Shown one piece after another: positions 31,721 through 42,159 of a stretch of DNA of 64,000 bases; position 1 is the first letter of the stretch, and every line of letters begins with the position of its first letter. The notes under the pieces were generated by a model, which searched no databases, was not told where the DNA came from, and worked only from the letters and a program-made list of their open reading frames with translations. The translations under genes were made by a program, and so were the position numbers. Source of the stretch: Apoda limacodes. Taxonomy: Eukaryota > Arthropoda > Insecta > Lepidoptera > Limacodidae. The stretch lies in assembly GCA_946406115.1 (NCBI GenBank), contig OX291547.1, forward strand, positions 7,631,001 to 7,695,000, read 5' to 3'.

Positions 31721-34459
31721 TGCACATCAGCGCTTACCTACACAAGCTAACCAGCCAAAATAGTAAAACCCCACTAACGCCGCTTAGGATGGACATGGAT
31801 TACACATAGTCATTACTGTATCTCTTGGCAGACCTAGTTCTTTAGTGGGCTATATAATTATTATGGCTGGTATAATCTTAGCTCCCACTTCTACTTTTAT
31901 AGAAGATTTTTCTTTACCTAGCTGAAATGTCCTAGAAACAAGGTCCGTTAATATATTTCTTTCTACCATAAATTTCTAACCGGCAAAAAATCGAACTCGT
32001 CATGTAAAACATTAATTTAGATATTTTTAAAACACAACCTAAAACATTTCACAGCGTACATACAATATTTTCACTGCAATTTCTAATTTAAAAGTATTTA
32101 CTAACCAGTAATGGTAGCACAATCTAGTCGTAGTTTAACCCCACGTGGTTTCTAGGTAGCTAACACTAATATATACTAACACGTCATATCATTATACAGA
32201 ATACGTGAAAACCAAGACAACTACCTTTTATTATTGTTAGAATATTTATTGTATTAGGCTACCCTAATGGTTGTTAAACGACTCACTTAGGTAAATTTCG
32301 CGGGTGTTTTCAATATTATAAAAGTTCTAAGTAACATAAATTTTCGCGGTTATATTCAACATTATAAAACTCCCAAACAGCGCTCGTCTTAAAACTACCA
32401 CGAATCACATACGTTCAAACAAACCACCAATCAACGCTTTTAAAACATTCTCCATGAACTTTAGTTCCAATCAAACACCCAATCATAGTTAGCTTTAAAC
32501 CATTCATTCTCGCGCCACACGTTCAAAATTTTACGCAATTTTATTTTGTCCGAATTCATAAATCGGAAGTTAGATTACTACCTACATTTAACAATTAATT
32601 CTGTGTTGATGTCTATGATTCGTAAGTTCGTAACTTAATATTTTACATTTCAGTTATTTGTACTTATATTTTGTTAGCTTTAAACATTTCATAAAATAAA
32701 TCAAAACTTGTCATCTAATGTATAAAACTACTGAACTTGAATATTTGAACACGCCATTCATACATTTTGCTATAGGTAGTACGTTCATTGAGAATTGTTT
32801 ACTAATGAAAATCTTCGCGCTAAAACTGGAATAAAAACAAACAATGTATTACAAAAATGTTAAGGCATAATTATGGTATCGTCACAGTACCTATATTAAA
32901 TTTATTCAACAAAATATGCATCGAAATCTTATTTTTAAACTAACATATTTTAGCAACAAGGTTTAATTTGGCATGTCACAATTGGAAAACAGTCAAGCGC
33001 TAGTTACACTCACGCACCGAGTGTTCTGTACATAATGGGAATTTCGAAATTCTTTTTATGTCACAGTTACAGTTTACGAACTGCATTATAATTGAGCTTT
33101 TTTAATATTTGTTGTTTAACTACAATAGTATTAAAGGGTCCTAACTGTAACTGTGCTTTTTGATCCAAAACTGATCCAAAAATGACCGTGAGATAGGAGT
33201 CATCGCCATAATCATCACGTAAGCTTGTAGATGTAAACTGTTTAATGTAGGCCTACCACATATGTTTAAGGCCCGGTGTGCTTAAGCTTAGTTAATAACG
33301 TTAAATCGACAATCGTATCGATAACCGGGCAGACATCAAAGTCTGTCGCACTGGGTTCCTTTTGCACTTTTTGATACAAAACCTTAAAAAAAAAACAAAT
33401 ATGAACTCTCTTGAACCTAATTTAACTGCCTCATTTACTCTAGCCATCAAAACGATAATCCTTTGCTCATACCACCATTCCAAGCGAGAATTGCTCTCAA
33501 TTAGGAAAATAGACTATGGTTCAACCAAAAGCCAAATTTGTACACCGCATACCTTACAAGGATGTCTTGAAAATTACCTGAGATTCGTATCTAGATTATG
33601 TTCCCATAAAACTTTGCGCTAAAATTAACGGAGCTACCTACTAAATAAGAGTACAGCCAAAGATATAATAAAGGTTTGCTATTATTATTTATACTACGAC
33701 AAAGGTTTGTGTTCGAGATTTTTTTTTATTTATTTATTTCTTAAAAAAAATGCATTTATTAATAAAATCTAAATCTGCGGAACTATGCAACAGTGTGTCG
33801 TCAGCAGTGCTAGAACGTAACTAGAAAACAGGTATTTCGAGTACCTATTATATCTTGTAATAAATGTTATAAAACAACATAAAAATCACTTAATAAAATA
33901 AGTTTGTAATACTTAAGGTAATAAATGCTCTAAAAATTATGTAGTTATATAAATTGTTTCACTGTTATCTTTTGTTTACTCGTCAAATAAATAATACTCC
34001 TATCTATCTATTTATCTACATTAAAAAAAATCACACATGTGTAAGCAAAAGAAACATTCAACTCTCAGATATTTAATAGCTTACTCTTAATATAATAATT
34101 TACCTACCTAAGTCTAAGTTAAATTATGGCAGCTAATTAAATCGTATTATATATCCGATAATTTAGTGAGTAGTTTGCATGAACATGAATAAAATAACAA
34201 TTACTTTTTTTCAGATATTTCGCCTTAAGTAGCGTCTTCAAAATAGGAAAAAGGCAAAATATCTCAAAAAAATTCTATTTGTTATTTTATTAATACTATC
34301 TAAAATAAAACTAAAAGACTATTATTTATATTATTTAATTTATGTTCATCATTAAACCTCGGGTTGGTCGACTCGTGTAAATAAGATCCTAGTTCTTTTT
34401 GAAAATATTTGGCACAAATTCAAAATAATATTTATTTAAATAAGACTTGTAAAAAAAAA
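31721..34459. other. Long AT-rich gene-poor stretch
   Basis: I see no gene. Small points: a probable decayed GGGTTCCGTA-type fragment at 33000-33045 (ACTCACGCACCGAGTG), a 60-codon minus frame and an 86-codon plus frame near 33300-33620 with no motif, and T/A homopolymers throughout. Confidence 0.4.
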
Positions 34460-34562
34460 AATTCAACATATTTTTCTACTACCGGTTCTTAATCATATTT
34501 CCTGCTGAGAAGAGCTGGCAACTCAGCAGTTATTTTATTATATTTACAGTGCATGAAATTAC
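34460..34562 (+). repeat. Interspersed repeat (CTACTACCGGTTC type)
   Basis: TTTTCTACTACCGGTTCTTA, CTGCTGAGAAGAGCTGG and CAACTCAGCAGTTATT match a repeat common in lepidopteran introns and 3' regions. The two arms GCTGAG.../CTCAGC can pair. Confidence 0.55.
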
Positions 34563-35001
34563 TGTCATTTTAAAAACATCAACATTGATGAAACTTGATG
34601 CGTAATACATAATGTTAGAAATGTATGTAACTGTTTTTTTTTTAATATAATAACATTAAATATATAATAATTTATGTAGTATTTACACTGAAATTCTACT
34701 GCTGAATCTGGAAGTACTGCTGTAATCAAAAACTATACCTTTAGCAGTCTCTGATTTTTTACGGTCAGACGCGTACAAAATTTTACTACATATGATGGTG
34801 GTTGCGCAGTCGCAGTTCGCAAATAACACCATCATTGAGTAACCGCGGCGAATTTCTGGACATTACGGACGGTCATTGTAAGATACTTTTTGCTAGTTAG
34901 TGGCGCATTGTACAAATTTGACCTCATGTAATATGGTGATTAACATATGGATAATGAGTTAAGAAATGTTTTAAAAATCATGTTCCCATAATAAACTTGT
35001 G
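34563..35001. other. Unassigned sequence
   Basis: No supportable feature; ends at the poly-T of a LINE A tail. Confidence 0.4.
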
Positions 35002-35532
35002 TTTTTTTTTTATACCAGGATGGCGGCAAATAAGCTTCCGGACGGCCTGATGGTAAGCTGTTACGGCAGCTATAAACGCGTGCAATACCTGAGGCATCAC
35101 TTGCCCGTTGCCGACCCTTTAAAATTCTAATGACTTCTTTCTTGAAGAACCCCATACTGTAGTCCTTAAAGAAAACCCTTGGCAAAAAGCTCATTCCCCA
35201 ACCTAAGCGGTCGCGGGACGAAGTTTCTCTGAAACCGCACTGTACGTTACCATTTAGGTTCTAATGTAGGAGATAAATTCCCTGCTGGTGGCGAACGGTG
35301 CAATGGTAAAAAGCAGCCGTGGGCATCGTTTCGAACATTCTTCAGAATACATTATACAAGCGGTAGAACATACACAGAGAGGCTTGTGAGTTTGGGATCG
35401 TTGACGATACCCACAGCCCGTCGTTGAACCGAGTCAAAATTGCCAAGCTGGTGTCAGGGTGCAGCCCGACACGTGCCTATAGATAACAGCAGTACTCTAT
35501 ATATGGAGCCGGACTTGCAACTTGTAAAGCAG
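35002..35532 (-). mobile_element. LINE family A 3' part, 5'-truncated
   Basis: Starting from the T run at 35002-35010 the minus strand encodes the family's last 170 or so codons in broken frames: the LRFGL..RFEIVH-like region (about 35400), FFKKEVIRILKGRQRASD, and the 3' end inverted as ACCAGGATGGCGGCAAAT. It extends to the text equivalent to 'LYKSQVRPHMEY' near 35530. More diverged than the 20.4-kb copy. Confidence 0.85.
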
Positions 35533-35593
35533 CTAATTCTAATATGTAATCTATTTGATTTATTAACTTAATCTCACAAATTAACATCTAGCG

Positions 35594-35605
35594 CCCCCCC
35601 CCCCC
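35594..35605. repeat. Homopolymer C12 tract
   Basis: GCG is followed by twelve C residues, a rare run in this AT-rich window. Confidence 0.9.
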
Positions 35606-35841
35606 TGTTTTTTAATTTTTGATAGCGTAAAAATAAATTTTAGGATGAGCAAAAAGTTTTATGCAGTTATGAAGCTGGCACATTGTATCATCTGTTCCGT
35701 ATGATATTATTTAAAAATCGGCTTCAGAATACTAAAAAAAAAGAGTGTTAGCAAAAAAGTTGAGTATCTGCCTCGATGAAGGATAAGACAAGTGCTGGAG
35801 TTTTGAAGAAAACAAATGTTTTGTCTCAATAAAATGGTTGT

Positions 35842-36150
35842 TTAGTAACTTTTGTTGCCGTCAAAGGCATCTACGACAGCCTTCATGCGATTTGGCATAG
35901 AATTAATCTGTTTCACTATGATATTCTGTGGAATCATATCCCATTCCCCTATTTTCAGTTACTGCATTGACTGTGGAGCTGGGCTGGCGACCCCGAACAC
36001 GCCTCTTTAACTCGTCCCATAACTACAATACACACATCTCAAAGATATTCTTGGTATTCCAGCCGTAATTGCATAAAAATGAAATTTGTGCCCACATTAT
36101 CAGCATATGACATCACGTGAGGTTCTAAGCACTGGAGAATGTACCTGTCA
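35842..36150 (-). pseudogene. Tc1/mariner transposase C-terminal fragment
   Basis: On the minus strand three frames in turn read LEPHVMSYADNVGTNFIFMQ, WDELKRRVRGRQPSST and EWDMIPQNIIVKQINSMPNR, ending MKAVVDAFDGNKSY and a TAA at 35844-35842. These match the end of Tc1-family DDE transposases, including the W-D-x-L-K-R-R-V block and the final 'I-x-S-M-P-x-R' region. The stretch holding the second aspartate (normally after FMQDNA) is corrupted, and at least two frameshifts are present. The N-terminal DNA-binding half is not seen. It is an inactive relic. Confidence 0.88.
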
Positions 36151-36502
36151 CAATCTTATTATGGTAGTCGTGGCCCACTAACCACCTCAAGCTCAGTTCT
36201 TTTCCATTTGTGGATATTCCTCTCAGATAATCTATGAGCCACCGCCAAAAGCAACGCTTTCGCTTATCTTGATGACAAAAATTATGAAACTGCATTAAAA
36301 ATATTGCTCATCCCAACATTTATAAAAAATGAAAACACAAGGTGGGGCGATAGAAGTGTCTGTCCGGAAGTGTATTTTGAAATTGAAAGTTGTTCTACAA
36401 AATTTACTTGAAAGAAAGACAGATTAAACTTTATCTAATGAAATTGCAAAAAAATCTTCAAAACATTTTTTTGTTAATGTGTGACATATACAACAACAAA
36501 AA
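36151..36502. other. Unassigned sequence, probably decayed Tc1 body
   Basis: It directly precedes the transposase fragment in reading direction and may be its decayed upstream part, but I could not align it to transposase motifs. Confidence 0.3.
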
Positions 36503-37018
36503 AATCGGTCAAATGCGAGTCGGACTCGAGTGTTTACGTAATTTACGATCCCAAACAACCACAAAAAGTGTACCGCTAAGCATCACCCATCCGATTACTG
36601 ACCAAGCCCGACGATGCTTAACTTCGTATATCATTTCTTATAAACAAATGTGTAATTGTTTTACTCAATAATCTAGACTATTTACGCTAGATGGCATTGA
36701 TACGGTAATTTAAAATTGAAATGACGAGCACGTCTCACACTTGGCCGGTTTTTATTTTTTGTTGTTACACTTTAGAGCTCACGTTACTATAATCACAAAT
36801 TTAAAGCTTGTATGTATTATTGTTTTTACGATAAAACAAAAACAATATGCTTAAATTTCTATTTTTTGGAACTTTTTATTAAAAAGGTTGTCCGCCATAA
36901 TATCATATATTCTGTGAAAATTACAAATCTCTTTATGTCGGACAAGTAGACAGACCTCGCTCAGTAATAGGGTCCCGTTGACACCGTTTGGGAACGGAAC
37001 TCCACAAAGGATAAGGAT
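36503..37018. repeat. GGGTTCCGTA-type repeats, composite with inverted ends
   Basis: The left end ATCGGTCAAATGCGAGTCGG is mirrored at 36730-36755 by CGTCTCACACTTGGCCGGTT, giving a 250-bp unit with inverted ends. Next to it 36756-37018 contains AAGCTTGTATGTATTATTG, TCAGTAATAGGGTCCCG and GTTTGGGAACGGAACTCC, the right half of another subfamily. No coding potential. Confidence 0.6.
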
Positions 37019-37047
37019 ACCAAAAAGCCCACTCTTACTTTTATTGA

Positions 37048-37302
37048 CTGCCTCTCAGCCTAGTTGGTAGTGTGGCCGCCTGCTGTGCAGAGGGTGTGGG
37101 TTCGGTTCCCGCACTGGACACACATTTGTGTGGTTAACATTTGTGTCTGATTGAGTCTGGATGTATTATGTGTGTATTTACAAAAAAAATGTAGTTTATA
37201 TGTATTTGTGTCCGTTGTCTGGTATCCATAACACAAGCTTTGCTTACTTTGAGGCCCGACGGCGCTGTGTATAATGTCTAAGAATATTTATTATTATTAT
37301 TC
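37048..37302 (+). mobile_element. tRNA-derived SINE, full copy
   Basis: The head has A-box-like GCCTAGTTGGTAGTGTGG and B-box-like GGGTTCGGTTCCCGC, followed by ACATTTGTGTGGTTAAC, TATGTATTTGTGTCCG, GCTTTGCTTACTTTGAGG and CGACGGCGCTGTGTATAATG, and a (TTA)n tail. It is the best preserved of four copies in the window. Confidence 0.88.
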
Positions 37303-38404
37303 ATATTTTCAATATACAGACATGTGTCTTTTACAGTTTGATATTGTTATATATATTATTTTTTAGAATTCGTTTAGTTTATAAAGATTTAAAGGATTTT
37401 TTTCAATCGAAGCTACGGCTTATGTTTCACATAAATAATATTTATACATACAGTTTTACTAAACATAATTGATCTCTAAAAACGAATATTTATGACACGT
37501 CACGACATTAAGAACGTCAGTTGCAAAAACATTAATAATTACAACACCCGTTTCAATTTTTAACTATCACTTTCGTACATCTTGAATTACAAAATAATAT
37601 CAAGTGTAGATTTTAATGGAATAAAATCGAAGTAAATCAGAAGGCCTAGATCAATTTGTAATTTTTATGTTTTGTAACTGTACGCGGGTGAAACAGTCGT
37701 TCCTAAAACCCCGCAGTGATTTCGCTGTCAGTGACCAATTTGTTTTGTTTGTTATCTATAAATTGATTAACTTTTGATGGCAATTCCAATTGGATTGGAA
37801 AGGTTGTTTATTTCGGCTGCATTTAAATGATTTATTTGCGCCTATCGATAGGTTTAAGTAAGTAATTATTGCACTGAAGTTACAGAAACTAACTAGGTTG
37901 CTTTATGCACGATCACAGTTTCTTTAGTTAAAGAGTTTTCACAATTAATCTGCAGCTACAGTTCTTTGGCTTACTGTTTCTTCATTATTTATGAAGATTT
38001 ATGAAGAAAGATATTATATATAGAAAGATATTAAAGAATTTAATAAAGGAAAGAAAATTGACAAAAATACTTGAGTGTCTATAAAGGTATTTAAATAAAT
38101 AGGTAATTATAGATTGTTATAAAGATTCCCTAAGTAGGTATTCATCAACTCGTTCCAATTATTTCACGAAACTGTTTTCCCCATACAAAAAGGTTGGGGT
38201 TGGGGAACCAACATTGAAATAATACAACAAAATTAGTGGTATTAGCCACTTTTAGTAAGTTAACAATAAAAATGCTGCTCTATTGGTTTTTTTTTGTCAC
38301 TGCCTGCCGAACAAGCCGTTTGGAAGATACGAGGTTATAAATAAATTTACATACATACAGACATACAAGATACGTGCGAAAAATATAACCCTTCCTTGGC
38401 AGTC
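37303..38404. other. AT-rich intergenic sequence
   Basis: No supportable gene. Confidence 0.45.
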
Positions 38405-38515
38405 GGCTAAAAAGTATGTAAGTATTTGTATCCATTATCTCAAACGCATCATAAAAGCCTTACTTAGTTTGGTTGGGTCCAGATGGCGCTGTTTGTAAAA
38501 TATTTATTCATCATT
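38405..38515 (+). mobile_element. tRNA-derived SINE, 3' fragment
   Basis: GTAAGTATTTGTATCCATTATC, CTTACTTAGTTTGGTTGGG and CAGATGGCGCTGTTTGTAA follow the SINE's 3' order. Diverged and 5'-truncated. Confidence 0.65.
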
Positions 38516-38869
38516 GTAGAATATCATAAAATTCTTGGGTAGGCTCTATTTTCACAACAGGATCAGGCAAAGACTTTCTTTTTAAAATCGCTAATTTGTG
38601 GTTCCCTTCTTCCGTAACATACTTGTGTCCGTAATAGTACTGTTTGACCGAACTGGTGGCAATTTAAATTGTTGAATGTGATTTATAATTTCTTAACTTC
38701 TTTTACGAGTCCAAGACTGTTTTTCTTTGTCAGTCCTATCTTTTAGTAATATCTTGATAGTCTAATTCAACTTTTCTATACTCGTTTGATATTATCTGCC
38801 TGAATTTGAATCCATTTCTATATCGTACATAAGCAAAAAAAAAACTGGTTGCCTGTAAAGTCGGTATAC

Positions 38870-39050
38870 GGGCGAAAGTTTTACGTGACAATGATTTTAT
38901 GTCTGTCTCTCTCGCTCTTAGGCGGGCGCGTGCCTCTCACTCGCTCTCATTGTGAGCGCATAACGTGAGCGGAGCGTAACGCAGTTTCTTGAAGTGTCAC
39001 CCGGCAAACCAATTTATAAGACGTTGTCACGTCAAAAACAAAACGAACTA
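38870..39050 (-). repeat. Repeat block, inverted partner of 48245-48425
   Basis: The minus strand reads GACGTGACAACGTCTTATAA, GGTTTGCCGGGTGACACTTC, AAGAAACTGCGTTACGCTCC and GCTCACAATGAGAGCGAG, all identical to the plus strand at 48257-48360. This is about 100 bases without a mismatch. GC-rich for the window; class unknown. Confidence 0.85.
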
Positions 39051-39069
39051 ACTAACTTTTGTTATTTCT

Positions 39070-39275
39070 CCTAGCCATGCTAGAGATTTGATAAGAACAC
39101 TGAGTTGCTTTAGGGAAATGATAAACAAGGTTACCTACTTTAACATTTTACTAAACCGTGCTAGGGATTTGATCAAATAACTTAAATTCTTCAGGGAAAT
39201 AATAAAAACCCTTGTCCATTTTATCTTTTCCCGAGATTTGATGAAATCCCTAATTTCATCATTTCCCTGCGACAT
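39070..39275. repeat. Imperfect tandem repeat of about 85 bp
   Basis: Two units share the order GCTAGAGATTTGATAAG / GCTAGGGATTTGATCAAA, then TTTAGGGAAATGATAAAC / TTCAGGGAAATAATAAAA. A third partial, partly inverted unit follows (CGAGATTTGATGAAATCCC, TTTCATCATTTCCCTG). The last part can fold on itself. Possibly a small element. Confidence 0.6.
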
Positions 39276-39978
39276 ATATATTATCACAAGTTTATTTGTA
39301 TAGATTAAGTACCGAAATTCTTGAAAACAACTGAAACTGCAAACATAGGTACCTGGCAATTTAGCGACATTTGTAATATTTATCAAGAAGCTTACATAAG
39401 AATTTCTATTGTCTATCAAACTAATGTGTTTTTTTTTTCTGAACATTACTAAATATACATATACCTACCACTTCTTAAATATTACAATAAATTACGATGT
39501 TCCTCAAAACATTCACCTGCTCTTGCAAAAAATAAATGAGACAGAAGATTAGATGTCGAAAAGTCGTGTTTAGTCTATGTGCCCAAGTTTTATTATTTTC
39601 GAGATTTTACGAAAAAAAATTAGAATAGACTTCGTTTATATACCTACATACAGTTTGATTCTATACTCCTTTCATTCACTTTGAAATTGGAGTTAGAATA
39701 TGAATAAATGCAATTAAATAACTAATTTAAATTGCAATTTGTGGTCCACATTCTTGTAATGTAGGTACATTATTTTCAACTATTTTGCGTTTGCTTATCA
39801 TATCTACTTATCAATGTATCTACTTATCGACACTATTAACTAATTATTCGCTCATCAGAAACTCCATTACATACACATTACTTTTTTATATCACACAAAA
39901 ATTTCTTAAATTCCATAATTACCTAAAAACTCGTATATACTCAAATAAATTTCCAATTTTTTCAACAACGTTATTAAT
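39276..39978. other. AT-rich intergenic sequence
   Basis: No supportable feature. Confidence 0.45.
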
Positions 39979-40201
39979 ATTTTTTTTTAATCCAATAAGG
40001 TGGCAAACAAGCACACGTTCCGCCTGGTGGTAAGCGGTCACCGTGGCCTATCGACGCTTGTAAATCCAGGGGTAATTCTCGCACGTTGCCGACCCTTCAA
40101 AAATCCAATAACTTCTTTCTTGAAGAACCCCATACTCTAGTCCTTAAAGAAAACCTTTGCAGGGAGCTCATTCCACAACCCAAGCGTTCGCGGGAGGAAG
40201 A
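39979..40201 (-). mobile_element. LINE family A 3' tail, 5'-truncated
   Basis: From a T run at 39980-39988 the minus strand contains the inverted 3' end CCAATAAGGTGGCAAAC, the GTTGCCGACCCTTC word and CTCATTCCACAACCC. It stops abruptly at GCGGGAGGAAG (40201). About the last 75 codons of the polymerase are represented. A short (TATG)n run follows at 40223-40238. Confidence 0.88.
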
Positions 40202-40442
40202 ATCGCACAGAATTAGTTATAGTATGTATGTATGTATGTTTATATGTGTATCTTTACGGTTTTTATCACCACAAGGGGGTAACTAGAAGAAGCTGAATAC
40301 ACATCCATATCATAATGTGGTAGCCGGCCTCTTTTCACCAACCACTTCAGGACTAAGGTGAGACTATCGTTGCAACACTGCTTTTAATGCAGTACCTGTA
40401 AACCAAGGAACTATATATTATATTTAATTCTGTCCCCTGTTT

Positions 40443-40830
40443 TTAGGATTCCGTACCCGAAGGGTATTAAGCGGAACTAAGACTCCGCTGTCCGTCCGTC
40501 CGTCCGTCCGTCCGTCCGTCTGTCACCAGGCTGTATCTCATAAACCATGATAGTAAGACAGCTGAAATTTTCACAGAAGATGTATTTCTGTAACAACAAA
40601 TACTAAAAAAACAGAATAAAATAAATATTTAAGACGGCTCCCATTTTTGCTCGATTTTGCTCGATATTGATAACGGCAACAGGTAGACGCTTAAAATATT
40701 CACAGAATATTTAGTTATATAGTCACTTTAAAAATAAATAACTAAATGAATGTAAAACAAATATTTAAGGGGTCTCCCATACAACAAACTTGATTCTTTT
40801 GCTATCTTTATAGATAATGGTAGCGATTTT
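40443..40830 (-). repeat. GGGTTCCGTA-type repeat with (GTCC)n
   Basis: GGATTCCGTACCCGAAGGG is followed by a tetranucleotide (TCCG)n expansion (40491-40520), AGGCTGTATCTCATAAACC, CTCGATATTGATAACGGC and GTCTCCCATACAACAAAC. The copy lies in the orientation opposite to 15838-16268. Confidence 0.75.
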
Positions 40831-40844
40831 TTTTTCGGGCTTAC

Positions 40845-40975
40845 TTATTACTTTAAAGCTGTTAATTTACGATGTATGGGACATATTTAAAGCTTCCTTA
40901 GTCTACAGGCACTGCATTGCCAGTTCCTGACGAACGATTAGAAATAAGTCAGATCGGGCAGAGGGGAATTATAAT
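40845..40975 (+). repeat. Interspersed repeat (ACTTTAAAGCTG type)
   Basis: TTACTTTAAAGCTGTTAATT, GCATTGCCAGTTCCTGACG and AGGGGAATTATAATT match 11020-11175 in part. Confidence 0.55.
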
Positions 40976-40992
40976 TATTTTATATATAGTGG

Positions 40993-41247
40993 ACTTTTTT
41001 ACTCCCTATAATGGCAAATAATTGCTGATGTTGTGCAGTCGTCGCAGCGTATCCTAATGATTCCCTTTATCAGGAACCCTATATTACGGACTACCCGTAG
41101 GGAAAACTCCGCAAGGGAGCTTATTTCAAAACCTAAACGTTTGAGAAAGTTCTTTAAAGAAACCATACTGAGCTTGACCATAGGTTGTAAAAGTTTTAAA
41201 GTGTGAATATGAATTCCCTGTCGGTGGTGACGATTCGATGGTAGAAA
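40993..41247 (-). mobile_element. LINE family A 3' tail, old copy
   Basis: The inverted order CCCTATAATGGCAAAT, CAGGAACCCTATATTACGG, AAGGGAGCTTATTTC, TAAACGTTTGAGAAAG, AATATGAATTCCCTGTCGG and CGATTCGATGGTAGAAA follows the family but with many substitutions. Confidence 0.7.
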
Positions 41248-41309
41248 TAAATTACTACTCAGATAGTAAGTCACCAAACAAAGATTTGAGCGAGATTTAG
41301 TGTTGCTGT

Positions 41310-41745
41310 TATAGTATCCAAACTAATATATAAATTTGAAAACTGTGTGTTTGTTATTGTTCCTATGGAGCAACTAATTCAGCTATTTTTTGGTACATTT
41401 GGTAGTTGAAGAAACAGAGAAGGACATACTTAGGCTACTTTCTATCCCAATACATTTAAAAGTTCCCACTGAAATACCTATTACCCAAATTCCACGAGGA
41501 CGAGATATAATAAAGGACTCGACTCGAGTACTCGGAACCGTAGGAAATGTTTGAAAGCATTGATGCGTATAGATGAGGCAAGAGAGGAATGCCAGGATCG
41601 TACCAAGTAGCAGACTTTAGTCTCTGCCTACCGCTCTGGGAAACAGGCGTGATGTTATGTATGTACGTATGTAATAAAGGACTTGCCGTAGAAATCCCAC
41701 GCCTATATAGCGCGGGTGGAGCCGCGGGCGAAAGCTAGCAAAAAT
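41310..41745 (+). repeat. Common lepidopteran repeat, interrupted
   Basis: The left part (41310-41519: CTAATATATAAATTTGAAAA, GACATACTTAGGCTACTTTC) and the right part (41672-41745: GCGCGGGTGGAGCCGCGGG, CGAAAGCTAGC) belong to one repeat. They are separated by a 152-bp insertion with a 12-bp target duplication. Confidence 0.6.
41520..41671 (+). mobile_element. Short LINE/SINE tail inserted with 12-bp target duplication
   Basis: The insert is flanked by TAATAAAGGACT at 41508-41519 and again at 41672-41683. It holds GAATGCCAGGATCGTACC, AGTCTCTGCCTACCGCTC and GGAAACAGGCGTGATG and ends in TATGTATGTACGTATG. This is the 3' end of a widespread lepidopteran retroelement with a (TATG)n tail. It has no coding part. 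Confidence 0.8.
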
Positions 41746-42034
41746 AATACGCAGACTCTAACAGCTTATATAGCTAAATATAAGACTACTAAGAACTTGG
41801 AATATTAGTATCTAGTGTTAAATGAAGTATTATTTTGGAAATACATAAAAACCGTATCAAAAGAATTCTTTTGAAATGATCTCGAGTTAGAAACGAACAT
41901 AGGGATAAACAGCTTTTAACGAATACGGCTTTAAAGTTTGAAATGGCCGTTATAATTTAAAACTATGGTAAAACCACGGTAAAACTTATAATGATACAAA
42001 AGGTTTTTTTTTTCAATTATTGCCAAAAAGCGTA
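41746..42034. other. Unassigned AT-rich sequence
   Basis: No supportable feature; borders the LINE B insertion. Confidence 0.4.
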
Positions 42035-42046
42035 ACCGGAATGTTA
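42035..42046. repeat. Target-site duplication, LINE B 3' side
   Basis: ACCGGAATGTTA, identical to 46034-46045. It directly follows the LINE's poly-A (T run 42047-42056 on the plus strand). Confidence 0.9.
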
Positions 42047-42159
42047 TTTTTTTTTTCTGATCTGACAATGCAGTTGGCTGTTGCAGCCATTACTGCTTCA
42101 CCAGGCTTTCTTGGGGCGAGACTCTGAAGGAGCCTCAGCCCATATAGCGCCCAACGCTC

